Origin: Leeuwenhoekiella marinoflava DSM 3653
Lineage (GTDB): Bacteria; Bacteroidota; Bacteroidia; Flavobacteriales; Flavobacteriaceae
Assembly: GCF_900129005.1 (NCBI RefSeq)
Contig: NZ_FQUN01000019.1
Span: forward strand, 24,843-88,842
Length of the DNA stretch: 64,000 nucleotides
Direction of reading: 5' to 3'
Position 1 is the stretch's first letter; each line of letters begins with the position of its first letter. Below, one piece after another: positions 26,112-34,055 of this stretch. The notes beneath the pieces were generated by a model that saw only the letters and a program-made list of their open reading frames with translations, was not told where the DNA came from and did no database searches. The translations under genes and the position numbers were made by a program.

Positions 26112-26495
26112 CGGCCTACAAGAAGGTATCGTGAAATTTGAAGTGAGCGAAACGTCGCAGGCGGTTCTGTTTGAGGGCGCGATAGCGGCTGAGTTAAGCG
26201 CATGCAGTGGAGTGAACGATAAATTTAGATTCCGTCTTATGAGCCTTGATTTTTTGGTTCTTTGGCATTAAGGCAAAAGAACAGGAACACGAATAAAAGT
26301 TATAGATTCTATTCGTGTTCCTTACTTTTCTTTGCTCGTCCAAAGAAAAGTAACAAAAGAAAAGACACTTTTTCTTAGGTATTTTTGCCTTATCAGGCAA
26401 AACCGCAACAAGTCCCCTAAATTTTCTCCAAGGCTTCGAAAATTTTTAACGGGGCCTTCTTGCTATACTGAAGAAAAAGAGGGCTAAAGAATACT
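26112..26495. repeat. Composite hairpin repeat, copy A (full length)
   Basis: About 384 bases. After a 160-base conserved part come hairpins in series: GGAACACGAATA with its complement (26284-26295/26310-26321), TTACTTTTCTTTG with its complement (26322-26334/26341-26353), TTTTGCCT/AGGCAAAA near 26384-26402, and a long stem with arms 26405-26417 and 26451-26463 around AAATTTTC/GAAAATTT. The latter stem has two mismatches in 13. Confidence 0.88.
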
Positions 26496-26518
26496 ATTCT
26501 TAGTTTTGATTTTGGAAA

Positions 26519-26740
26519 CGGCCTACTTTTTAGATCTGTAGTAAAACAAGCAAATACCGCAGTTGGGCTAGTGGAGGATGGCTTAGCGCAGCGGTTTGCC
26601 ATCCGCAGGATAAGGGATTTGCGTAGTTTTCAAGGATGTAAAAATAAGCCTTGATTTTTTGGTTCTTTGGCATCAAGGCAAAAGAACAGGAACATGAATA
26701 GAAGTTATAGGTTTTATAGCATGTTCTGTTCATTTTCTTT
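26519..26740. repeat. Composite repeat, hybrid copy B
   Basis: Begins CGGCCTAC like the others, then switches to unrelated sequence containing GCAGCGGTTTGCCATCCGCA before rejoining at AGCCTTGATTTTTTGG (about 26652). Truncated before the hairpin chain and followed directly by a GCTCGCGT module. Confidence 0.8.
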
Positions 26741-26878
26741 GCTCGCGTCATTCTTATTTTCTCGGGAGCTCGTGAACCTCCGTCGGTTTGCTCAAGAGAC
26801 TCCTACGTCGTTTTAAGACTAAAGGTTCTCTTGGAACAGTGCATTCCTCTCCCTGCGGTCGTCGGATGCAGAAAAGAA
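26741..26878. repeat. GCTCGCGTGA module, copy 2
   Basis: Joined without spacer to the hybrid composite repeat on its left and to hairpin-chain copy C on its right, showing that the modules recombine as blocks. Confidence 0.85.
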
Positions 26879-27085
26879 CAGGAACACGAATAGAAGTTAT
26901 AGGTTCTATTCGTATTTCTTACTTTTCTTTGCTCGACCAAAGAAAAGTAACAAAAGAAAAGACACCTTTTGGATAGGTATTTTTCGCCTTAGGGGCGAAA
27001 ACCGCAGCAGTGCTCCTAAATTTTCTCCAAGGCTTCAAAAATTTTTAACGGAGCACCGCCGCTATACTGACCAAAAGGAAACCTG
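26879..27085. repeat. Composite hairpin repeat, copy C (hairpin chain only)
   Basis: Lacks the 160-base left part. TTACTTTTCTTTG stem at 26919-26931/26938-26950; TTTTCGCC/GGCGAAAA stem near 26980-27001; long stem arms 27004-27016 (GCAGCAGTGCTCC) and 27050-27062 (GGAGCACCGCCGC), 11 of 13 paired. The arms differ from copies A and D yet remain complementary. Confidence 0.88.
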
Positions 27086-27152
27086 CTATAGGATATTTTT
27101 GTAAAGAAGGATATTTCAAAAAGAGTCTAAATGCTTATTAATACTTGAAGAA

Positions 27153-27526
27153 TGGCCTACAAGAAGGTATCGTCAAATTTGAAGTGAGCGGAACGTCGCA
27201 GGCGGTTCTGTTTGAGGGCGTGATAGCGGCTGAGTTATGCGCATGCAGTGGAGTGAACGATAAATTTAGATACTGTCTTGTGAGCCTTGATTTTTTGGTT
27301 CTTTGGCATCAAGGCAAAAGAACAGGAACACGAATAGAAGTTATAGGTTTTATTCGTATTTCTTACTTTTCTTTGCTCGTCCAAAGAAAAGTAACAAAAG
27401 AAAAGACACTTTTTCTTAGGTATTTTTGCCCTAAGGGGCAAAACCGCAAGAAGTTCCCTAAATTTTCTCCAAGGCTTCGAAAATTTTTAACGGGAACTTC
27501 TTGCTATACTGAAGAAAAAGAAGGCT
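27153..27526. repeat. Composite hairpin repeat, copy D (full length)
   Basis: Full unit. Long stem arms 27446-27458 (GCAAGAAGTTCCC) and 27492-27504 (GGGAACTTCTTGC) are perfectly complementary over 13 bases; the smaller stem is TTTTGCCC/GGGCAAAA. Sequence of the constant loop (TCCAAGGCTTC) is the same as in copies A and C. Confidence 0.9.
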
Positions 27527-27559
27527 AAAGAATTATATTCTTAGTTCTAATCTTAGAAA

Positions 27560-27814
27560 CGGCCTATCAAGAGGTTCTCGTAAAATTTGCGGTGAGCGTA
27601 GCGTCGCAGGCGGTTCTGTTTGAGGGCGCGATAGCGGCTGAGTTAAGCGCATGCAGTGGAGTTAACGATAAATTTAGATACTGTCTTGTGAGCCTTGATT
27701 TTTTGGTTTCCAGCCGCATCAACTCGCTCAAAGACATGCTTTGCTGTATCAAGGCAAAAGAACAGGAAGGTGAATAGAAGTTATAGGTTTTATTCGTATT
27801 TCTTACTTTTCTTT
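27560..27814. repeat. Composite repeat, copy E (left part)
   Basis: Left 160-base part with an extra insertion CCAGCCGCATCAACTCGC (near 27709-27727) also seen in copy F, followed by the GAATAGAAGTTATAGG stem region; the hairpin chain is replaced by GCTCGCGTGA modules. Confidence 0.85.
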
Positions 27815-27867
27815 ACTCGCGTGATCTCTATTTTACGGGTGCTCGTGAACCTCGTGCCCTCGGTTTA

Positions 27868-28008
27868 GCTCGCGTGATTTCTATTTTTACGGGAGCTCGT
27901 GAATCTCCTAACGTCGATTTACTCAAGAGACTCCTACGTCGTTTTAAGACTAAAGGTTCTCTTGGAACAGTGCATTCCTCTCCCTGCGGTCGTCGGATGC
28001 AGAAAAGA
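27868..28008. repeat. GCTCGCGTGA module, copy 3
   Basis: Complete copy preceded by a partial one (about 27815-27867), so the module is present almost twice in tandem here. Confidence 0.85.
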
Positions 28009-28413
28009 AAAGACACCCTCGCTTCGAAATTTTTCGCTCGATAATCGAGGTTAAATTTTGAAGAGTTGGTCTTGAACCCTAATTGAGTTCTTTAGCGCGT
28101 AGGGTACTCTCTTCAAAAGCCGTTTTACGGCCGAAAACCGCCTTGTCAGCTCCGCGTCGCTATCGCTCCTGTCCTTCGGAGCTGCCTACGCCTATTCTGA
28201 AGCGAGGGAAGGGAAATCGTTTTACCCTTTGGGTATGAATATAGCAGAACTTCCATTTGAGTTAAAATCAAACTCCCTTTTCCTTGGGAGAAGGGTTGGG
28301 GATGAGGATATTTTTAACGGGATACCCTTACTATACTTACCAAAAGGAAACTGAACCCTTCGGGTTTGAATACTTTCTTTTTTCTAAAATTTCTTATGCA
28401 ATACATTTTAAAA

Positions 28414-28668
28414 CGGCCTACAAGAAGGTATCGTGAAATTTGAAGTGAGCGAAACGTCGCAGGCGGTTCTGTTTGAGGGCGCGATAGCGGCTGAGTTAAG
28501 CGCATGCAGTGGAGTGAACGATAAATTTAGCTACTGTCTTGTGAGCCTTGATTTTTTGGTTTCCAGCCGCATCAACTCGCTCAAAGACATGCTTTGCCGT
28601 ATCAAGGCAAAAGAACAGGAACACGAATAGAAATTATAGGTTCTATTCGTATTTCTTACTTTTCTTTA
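28414..28668. repeat. Composite repeat, copy F (left part)
   Basis: Near-identical to copy A over the left part, including about 60 bases upstream (28354-28413 against 26050-26111), and sharing the CCAGCCGCATCAACTCGC insertion with copy E. Followed by a partial GCTCGCGTGA module (28669-28720). Confidence 0.85.
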
Positions 28669-28956
28669 GCTCGCGTGATTCTTATTTTCTCGGGAGCTCG
28701 TGAACCTCGTGTCCTCGGGTTGTAGTGAGAATTGTTTTAAGTCCGGTTGTTTTTAGCGTGCCAGGCTTCTCGATACATTTCGGCTCAGGTCTCAATCCAA
28801 TACTCGCTTCTCGACGGCGCTCGAAGTGACATTTAGATTGTAGAAGATGTTTTAGTAAACCTTTTGGGTGTGAGTACGTTTATTTTAAGGAAACGCGATA
28901 GGAATCTCGCACCAACAGTGTTTGGGTAAAAAAAACAGAAGTTTATTTAAATTCAA

Positions 28957-28986
28957 AAGGCTTGTCTAAAGACAAACCTTTTGAAG
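28957..28986 (-). terminator. Hairpin after the YceI operon
   Basis: CAAAAGGcTTGTC-TAAA-GACAAaCCTTTTG, 13-base arms with one mismatch, 117 bases past the YceI stop on the minus strand; no strong T-run follows, so its role as terminator is uncertain. Confidence 0.5.
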
Positions 28987-29102
28987 GGGGAACTGCTGGA
29001 TAATTAGGTGTTAACTTTTATGGGTGAAAGGCATGACCCCTAATCAGCAGTTGCAAGTTTTAAGCTTGAACACTACCTGTACGGCAGGACAAGCAAAAAA
29101 TA

Positions 29103-29759
29103 TTAAATAGATAAATTGATATCTAATGTGAAATCATCATAAATGGTTTTATCACCTAAGTTATCAAAGAAACTTCCTGAACCGTAACGCACATTGTACT
29201 TGCTGCGATCTATAGTTAAAGTTGTAGTGAAGTTGTCACCGGCTTTTTCTAATTCAAAAGTAACAGGTTCTGTCGTTTCTTTAATTGTTAGATCACCGGT
29301 TACTGTGTATGAATTCCCATCTTTTACTGCTTTTGTGATTACTAGTTTTGCTGTAGGGAAGTTCTCTACTCCAAAGAAATCATCGCTTTTCAAGTGACCT
29401 TCTAATTGTCCTTTGCTATCTCCTTCAAGATCTGTACATGTGATGCTGGTCATGTCGATAACAAATTCACCGCCTGTGATGTTTTCGCCATCCATTTCAA
29501 AATGTCCCTCTTTTAGGTCAATAGTTCCCATGTGTTTACCGGTAACTTTTTTACCGATCCAAGTAATAGAGCTGCTTTTTACGCTTACTTTTTCCATAAT
29601 TGTTTTTGTTGTAAATGATGCAGCGGCAACGCCTACTGCTAAGATTAATACAGATTTAACGCGATTATCGCGGTTTAACAAGTTGAAGGCTTTTTTTGAA
29701 GCCGAGTTTAGTTTTTCTAAACCTTGATCAAGGTTGTTGAAGGGATTTTGAATTTTCAT
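29103..29759 (-). CDS. YceI-like family protein with N-terminal membrane anchor
   Basis: 218 residues. An N-terminal basic segment and one hydrophobic helix (about 36-50, VKSVLILAVGVAAASF) precede a lipocalin-like YceI barrel (about 60-218: SSSITWIGKKVTGKHMGTIDL split, FEMDGENITGGEFVIDM, HLKSDDFFGVENFPTAKL, GDLTIKETTEPVTFEL, YNVRYGSGSFF). YceI proteins bind isoprenoid or quinone-like lipids in the periplasm. Third gene after marR and the nitroreductase; a link to quinone stress fits both partners and is inferred. Confidence 0.92.
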   Translation of the reverse strand: MKIQNPFNNLDQGLEKLNSASKKAFNLLNRDNRVKSVLILAVGVAAASFTTKTIMEKVSVKSSSITWIGKKVTGKHMGTIDLKEGHFEMDGENITGGEFVIDMTSITCTDLEGDSKGQLEGHLKSDDFFGVENFPTAKLVITKAVKDGNSYTVTGDLTIKETTEPVTFELEKAGDNFTTTLTIDRSKYNVRYGSGSFFDNLGDKTIYDDFTLDINLSI

Positions 29760-29804
29760 AGTTGTTGTGATTAAAATTGTATGTACACGTGTTGCTTTAA
29801 AAAA

Positions 29805-30437
29805 TTATATCGTAATAAATAGTTCGTCTTGTGGTCTTCTTACTTTTTTAGCATGTTGCATGGTGTCATCAGCACTGCGGTATCCGACAGCGGCCACAAC
29901 TACAGCGTGTAAGTTTTGATCTTTAAGACCTAAGATGGTATCAAATGCATCTGCATCAAAACCTTCCATCGGGCAGGTGTCAATTTTTTGAGTAGCAGCA
30001 GCGCTCAAAAGGTTTCCAAGGGCAATATATGCCTGTCTGGAGGTCCAACCGGCTTTTGCTTCCTGTGGTAGGTTGAGTAACGCATTTTTCATCACATTAG
30101 CGTATTGATCTAAGGCTCCTGATTCTAGTTCCTGAATGCGTTCGGCGTAGTTGATGTAAGAATCTATCAGTTCGCTGTCAAAATCAGTTTGATGTGCAAA
30201 TACGAAAATCGCAGAAGCATCAGTAAATTGAGATTGGTTATATCCGGCTTCTCTCAATTGTTCTTTAACGGTCTCGTCCTCTACAACGATAATTTTATAG
30301 GGTTGTAGTCCGTAAGAAGAAGCAGACAACTGCACGGCGTCTTTTAAGGTTTGTAAATCGTTATCTGCTACTTTTTTAGCAGCGTCAAATTGTTTGGTGG
30401 CATACCGCCAATTTAAATCTTCAATATAATTACTCAT
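29805..30437 (-). CDS. NAD(P)H-dependent nitroreductase family oxidoreductase
   Basis: 210 residues, an FMN-dependent oxidoreductase of the NfsB type that reduces nitro-compounds, quinones or similar electrophiles. The start has NWRYATKQFDAAKKVADNDL, then LQPYKIIVVED, the SAIFVFAHQTDF strand, the cofactor-binding QAYIALGNLLSAAA and the C-terminal DTCPMEGFDADAFDTILGL, VAVGYRSADD. The ATG overlaps the end of the marR gene by 8 bases, so both are translated together. Confidence 0.92.
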   Translation of the reverse strand: MSNYIEDLNWRYATKQFDAAKKVADNDLQTLKDAVQLSASSYGLQPYKIIVVEDETVKEQLREAGYNQSQFTDASAIFVFAHQTDFDSELIDSYINYAERIQELESGALDQYANVMKNALLNLPQEAKAGWTSRQAYIALGNLLSAAATQKIDTCPMEGFDADAFDTILGLKDQNLHAVVVAAVGYRSADDTMQHAKKVRRPQDELFITI

Positions 30438-30888
30438 CGTTTCTTAGTTTATCTAATAGATTATTTAATGTTAAAAGTTCGTCTTGGGTTAAGTTAGCTG
30501 CGCTTTCCGCATTCGTTTTTGTTGTAAGTGGGTCTAACTCTTTGAGTAAAATGAGTCCCGGTTTTGTGATTTCAATTTCAACCTTTCTTCGGTTTGCAGG
30601 GCAAATGCGTCTTTCGACTAGTCCTTTGCTTATGAGTTTGTCTACCAGTCGTGTTGTGTTGCTGCTTCGGTCTACCATGCGTTCCTGAATGCACGCTAAA
30701 CTAGCCGGTTTCCCTTTCTGCCCTCTAAGAATGCGTAATACATTGAATTGGGGAGTACTTAAATCAAATTCTTTAAGTAAAGCGGCAAATTTCTCTTCCA
30801 GGAGTCTTGATGTGTATTGGATGTTGATCAAGGTCTTGGAAGGTAAATCCAACTCGCGGCTAATTTTTAAAGTATCTTCAATTTCCAT
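30430..30888 (-). CDS. MarR family transcriptional regulator
   Basis: 152 residues from the ATG at 30886-30888 (MEIEDTLKISRELDLPSKTL). A longer frame to 31026 exists, but it would run through the operator and promoter. The winged helix has LSTPQFNVLRILRGQKGKPASLACIQERMVDRSSNTTRLVDKLISKGLVER in pieces (about 40-100), with the wing RRICPANRRKVEIEIT. There is no cysteine in the N-terminal region, but one in RRICPANRRK, which could sense redox or electrophiles; unproven. It probably represses its own operon through the palindrome at 30907-30922. Confidence 0.92.
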   Translation of the reverse strand: MEIEDTLKISRELDLPSKTLINIQYTSRLLEEKFAALLKEFDLSTPQFNVLRILRGQKGKPASLACIQERMVDRSSNTTRLVDKLISKGLVERRICPANRRKVEIEITKPGLILLKELDPLTTKTNAESAANLTQDELLTLNNLLDKLRNDE

Positions 30889-30906
30889 TGTTTCTGTCTG
30901 TACAAC

Positions 30907-30925
30907 ATTTGTAGATACAAATATA
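30907..30925 (-). promoter_or_regulatory. MarR operator overlapping the operon promoter
   Basis: ATTTGTAGATACAAAT (30907-30922) is a perfect 7+7 inverted repeat around GA. On the minus strand it overlaps the -7 box TATATTTG (30918-30925), an exact TAnnTTTG match; the marR ATG is 18 bases away. A repressor bound here would block the promoter. No clear -33 TTG is present. Confidence 0.75.
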
Positions 30926-31092
30926 TAAATAAGAAGTGTATCATGCCAGAGTGGTAAAAATTTTAACTGATTTTTAAAGTGTTTTAGCGATTGAAAGAAA
31001 ACTATAGCCTTGTAGTTGTTATACAAATCTTAAATTTTAGCGGACCTTCGTTTAATTGGTTAATTTCACGAGATTATAATAAATTACCGTAT

Positions 31093-31623
31093 TTGAATAA
31101 ACTATTACTTACTATCAGTATTGGAATACTTTGTTTAGGCTGTAAAAAGGAACCTTCTTCAACGCGTTTAGCACAACCTTTACGAATCATTGCTGCTGCT
31201 AATTATAAGCTTCCCGTTTACGATTATGATCATTTTAAAGCCTTGCTTAGCGTTGAAGAAGAAGGAGTTGTCCGGGTTGTGAACTTCTGGGCGACCTGGT
31301 GTAAGCCTTGTTTGAAAGAGTTGCCTGCTTTTAAACAGCTGTATGCAACATATAAAGACCAGAAAGTTGAAGTAATCTTAGTGAGTCTTGATTTTCCGGA
31401 TCAGGTTGAAACCCGATTGATTCCTTTTATAAAGGATAAGGACTTGAAAATGCCTGTGATTTTTTTAGATGATCCGCACACCAATGAATGGATTCCGAAG
31501 GTGTCTCCAGAATGGAGCGGTGCACTACCTGCAACTGCAATCATAACTCCCGATTCGTTTGAGTTTTATGAGCAGTCTTTTGATTTTGATTCTTTAGAAG
31601 CTGCAGTTTTAAACAATAAATAA
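31093..31623 (+). CDS. TlpA-like thioredoxin-fold lipoprotein
   Basis: 176 residues if started at the TTG of 31093-31095, which begins a lipoprotein signal (NKLLLTISIGILCLGC). An upstream in-frame start at 30991 would bury that signal and run under the divergent marR promoter. The thioredoxin core has VRVVNFWATWCKPCLKELPAF with the WCxxC site (WCKPC), then VEVILVSLDFPDQ, and the cis-proline region GALPATAIITP. Such proteins transfer electrons or reduce disulfides outside the cytoplasm. Followed by a second redoxin, 17 bases on. Confidence 0.82.
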   Translation: MNKLLLTISIGILCLGCKKEPSSTRLAQPLRIIAAANYKLPVYDYDHFKALLSVEEEGVVRVVNFWATWCKPCLKELPAFKQLYATYKDQKVEVILVSLDFPDQVETRLIPFIKDKDLKMPVIFLDDPHTNEWIPKVSPEWSGALPATAIITPDSFEFYEQSFDFDSLEAAVLNNK

Positions 31624-31640
31624 TTTTTAAACTTCTCCAG

Positions 31641-32261
31641 ATGAAAACACTTAAACTATTAATCGGATTGACTTTACTCTTAGTGGTGTCAGCTTTTGCT
31701 TTTGCCGGCTTTGGTGATTTTGCTAACGGATATGATTTAGACGATGCAGTTTCAGACTTTAAATTGAAAAATACCTCGGGAGCTTATGTTTCTTTATCTG
31801 ATTTCCCTGATGCAAAAGGTTTTATCGTGGTTTTTACGTGTAATACGTGTCCGTTTGCTCTGGCTAACGAAGCGCGTATTTTAGCTTTAGATCAAAAATA
31901 TAAGTCGAAAGGCTATCCGGTAATTGCAATCAATCCTAATAATCCCGAATTGAAAGCAGGTGAGGATTTTGAAGCGATGCAAAAGCGCGCCACCTCGCAA
32001 GACTATAGCTTTCCCTACTTATATGACAAGAATCATACGGTATACTCAGAATTTGGAGCAACCAAAACACCGCATGTTTATATTTTAAATAGAGAAAACG
32101 ATGCGTTACTTGTTAAGTATATCGGAGCGATTGATGATAGTGTGCGTGATGCTTCAACGGTTACCAAGCGCTTTGTAGAAAATGCTGTAGAGGCCTTATT
32201 AAACGACGAACACGTGAAGCCTGCGATTACCAAAGCTATAGGTTGTTCTGTAAAAGCTTAA
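31641..32261 (+). CDS. Thioredoxin-like redoxin, AhpC/TSA type, exported
   Basis: 206 residues with a signal peptide (MKTLKLLIGLTLLLVVSAFAFAG). The domain has DFKLKNTSGAYVSLSDF, GFIVVFTCNTCPFALANEAR, where the cysteine pair is CNTC followed by PF, VIAINPNNPELKAGE, and GATKTPHVYILN with the cis-proline. Reminiscent of redoxins found in peroxide defence in Bacteroidetes; direct substrate unknown. Same transcript as the TlpA-like gene is likely. Confidence 0.88.
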   Translation: MKTLKLLIGLTLLLVVSAFAFAGFGDFANGYDLDDAVSDFKLKNTSGAYVSLSDFPDAKGFIVVFTCNTCPFALANEARILALDQKYKSKGYPVIAINPNNPELKAGEDFEAMQKRATSQDYSFPYLYDKNHTVYSEFGATKTPHVYILNRENDALLVKYIGAIDDSVRDASTVTKRFVENAVEALLNDEHVKPAITKAIGCSVKA

Positions 32262-32422
32262 CCTAGTGATCATCTTAGGGTACTCCTCTAAAGCATTAGC
32301 AGAAAACAGCTTTTGACTTCAAGGCAAGCCAAAGAGCATTTAAGTCTCGATTATCGAGTAAATCTTGGGCATAAAGTTGTTAGGCTGTATCTTTGAAAAT
32401 CTAAAAACTAAAATCAAAGAAC

Positions 32423-32743
32423 ATGAAAAATATAACACAAGAGGAGTGGGAAGATTTGTTAGCTTCTGATGCTAATGCCTATATTTTAGATGTGCGTACT
32501 CAAAACGAAGTAGACGAAGGCATCATCCCCAATTCGCATCATATTGATATTTACGAAGGTCAGGGTTTTATTGATAAGGTGAACGAATTGGATAAATCTA
32601 AGAATTATTATATCTATTGTCGCTCTGGTAATCGAAGCGGTCAGGCTGCGCAATTGATGGATCAGTTGGGGTTTGAGACGACCTATAACTTACTGGGAGG
32701 ATTTATGGAGTGGGATGGAGATGTTGCTGAGGCTGAAGATTAA
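32423..32743 (+). CDS. Rhodanese-like sulfurtransferase domain protein
   Basis: 106 residues, a single rhodanese domain. The active-site loop YCRSGNRSGQAAQ carries the sulfur-accepting cysteine, and the flanking motifs are YILDVRTQNEVDEG and GFETTYNLLGGFMEWDGDV. No signal peptide, so cytoplasmic. It is separated from the redoxin gene by 161 bases that hold the palindrome CTCGATTATCGAG (32346-32358); a terminator follows. Confidence 0.94.
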   Translation: MKNITQEEWEDLLASDANAYILDVRTQNEVDEGIIPNSHHIDIYEGQGFIDKVNELDKSKNYYIYCRSGNRSGQAAQLMDQLGFETTYNLLGGFMEWDGDVAEAED

Positions 32744-32765
32744 CTTTCAAATTTTAGAAAATAGT

Positions 32766-32794
32766 AAAAGGAGCCCAATCGGCTCCTTTTTTTT
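32766..32794 (+). terminator. Intrinsic terminator after the rhodanese gene
   Basis: AAAAGGAGCC-CAATC-GGCTCCTTTTTTTT, a six-base GC-rich stem with a long T-run, 22 bases past the stop. Confidence 0.9.
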
Positions 32795-33155
32795 GGTATT
32801 CTCGTTTAGGTTTTGAATGTGAAATTGAGAAAATCAAAAATACGTATAATCAAACTGACACCGGACAAATGATTATTCGTATATGACGCTCAGCGCCATG
32901 GCTTTTCTTTAAAAACGTTTTTAATGCACGGATTAATTTAAAAAGCAGTAGGCTGTAAATCATTTTAATAGAATGTTTAGTGTGCTTGGTGTGAATGTTC
33001 AATCGTTTTCGAGGGGTGTGCCTGTGTGATTCTTAATTATTCTTTAAAATTAAATGGAAAATTAGCCTTGTTTAATTTCCCTTTTTACTTATTTTCGCCA
33101 AAGTAGAAGTAAGAAATCCCCTAAATTTTTCGAACTCTAAAAAGAAGTTGATTTC
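32795..33155. other. Upstream region of the polysaccharide locus
   Basis: 361 bases without a gene. A TTG (33068-33070), 19 bases, and TATTTTCG (33090-33097) approach the promoter consensus ahead of the UpxY gene by 59 bases. No other structure stood out. Confidence 0.4.
33068..33097 (+). promoter_or_regulatory. Putative promoter of the polysaccharide locus
   Basis: TTG-N19-TATTTTCG, one base off the TAnnTTTG consensus, with the same spacer length as the trp and DUF2795 promoters. Confidence 0.45.
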
Positions 33156-33635
33156 ATGAATTGGTACGTGCTATACGTTAAACCGCAATCAGAAAAGAAA
33201 GTAGCTTCTGCATTGAAGCGAATAGGGGTAACAGTGTTCTGTCCAACAATCACCGAGGTGAGAATTTGGAGTGATCGCAAAAAGAAACTAGAGGTTCCTC
33301 TGTTTAAATCCTATGTATTTGTCAATCTTTCTGAGAGTCAGCGTAGCCGCGTATTTGAAGTGCATGGCGTGGTGCGTTATCTGTTTTGGTTAGGCAAGCC
33401 GGCAATTGTACAGGACGCGGAGATAGAAACCATTAAAAGTTGGTTGGCCGATGAAAAGCTTGAAGATTTTGAAGTAAAGCAATACCGCCCCGGAGATGAT
33501 GTGACGATAGCAAGCGGACCTTTGAAAGATAAAAAAGCGGTGATTCATGAAATAGGAGCCAAAACCATGCGTTTAGTGCTTAAGGATCTTGGGGTAGTGG
33601 TTGTGGCTTCTATTCGGGATGTAAGTAAAGTTTAA
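33156..33635 (+). CDS. UpxY family transcription antiterminator
   Basis: 159 residues, a specialised NusG paralog: N-terminal NGN domain (MNWYVLYVKPQSEKKVASAL, then PTITEVRIWSDRKKKLEVPLF and SYVFVNL) and C-terminal KOW domain (about 108-155, YRPGDDVTIASGPLKDKKAV). In Bacteroides UpxY proteins bind the transcription complex at the start of a capsule operon and prevent early stops, helping read long operons. Here it is the first gene of the polysaccharide locus, which supports the assignment. A 420-base gap with repeats separates it from wzi. Confidence 0.93.
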   Translation: MNWYVLYVKPQSEKKVASALKRIGVTVFCPTITEVRIWSDRKKKLEVPLFKSYVFVNLSESQRSRVFEVHGVVRYLFWLGKPAIVQDAEIETIKSWLADEKLEDFEVKQYRPGDDVTIASGPLKDKKAVIHEIGAKTMRLVLKDLGVVVVASIRDVSKV

Positions 33636-34055
33636 GATAAACTTCTTTTAAAGAGGTGTTTATAGCAGCAAAGCAATAAGGCTTTGTCTTGTTTTTTATG
33701 ATTTATGTGAGGCCTTTTGTGGGACTCATACGGCGGAGCCATGGGGGGATTATAGCTTATAGCTTGTAGTCGATAGGAAGTTGCTTCGGGGTATCTTGAT
33801 ACCTTTTTAAAGCTAAGTTTTAAAAGTCCTTATTCAATCCTTGGTTCTCGATATTATTTATCGCACTAAGGCGCTCTCCTCCCGATAGCTATCGGGATGA
33901 CTCGAACTGACGAGAGGGGTTTCACTTCGAATATTTAGCATCGTGTTAACGAGCTTAATTTGTATTGAGATCTTTTAGGAGTCCAATGGGCTGTCTTTTT
34001 GATTGTGTCACACTGAGCGCAGTCGAGAACTATAAAAAAATAGATATTCAAATAC
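33636..34055. other. Gap between UpxY and Wzi genes with repeats
   Basis: 420 bases. Holds the palindrome TCCCGATAGCTATCGGGA (33880-33897) and scattered pieces of the cgag/ctcg repeat family (for instance GAGCGCAGTCGAGAACTAT at 34014-34032). No gene seen. UpxY targets often lie in such untranslated leaders, but no specific motif was recognised. Confidence 0.55.

Larger units (their letters stand above)
25732..29102. other. Gene-free repeat island between trp operon and YceI gene
   Basis: About 3.4 kb without a convincing gene. It consists of mosaics of a few repeat modules: one of about 160 bases beginning CGGCCTACAAGAAGG, a chain of hairpins of about 220 bases after it, and a 140-base module beginning GCTCGCGTGATTTC. 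Long frames here (up to 127 codons) are in several competing frames and are shared among copies, so I treat them as chance. No transposase or integrase remnant was found. Confidence 0.8.

Noticed and set aside
26194..26751. Minus-strand frames sharing the segment LMPKNQKIKAH
   Set aside because: They are the reverse strand of repeat modules and recur at 27235-27441 in the same form; no start signal or family.
27145..27528. Frame of 127 codons inside composite repeat copy D
   Set aside because: It runs through hairpin repeats and the same sequence gives other frames in other copies; translation is not conserved in any one frame.
25732..29102. Mobile element (insertion sequence)
   Set aside because: No transposase frame or remnant, no terminal inverted repeats with target duplication could be made out; modules look like non-coding repeats.
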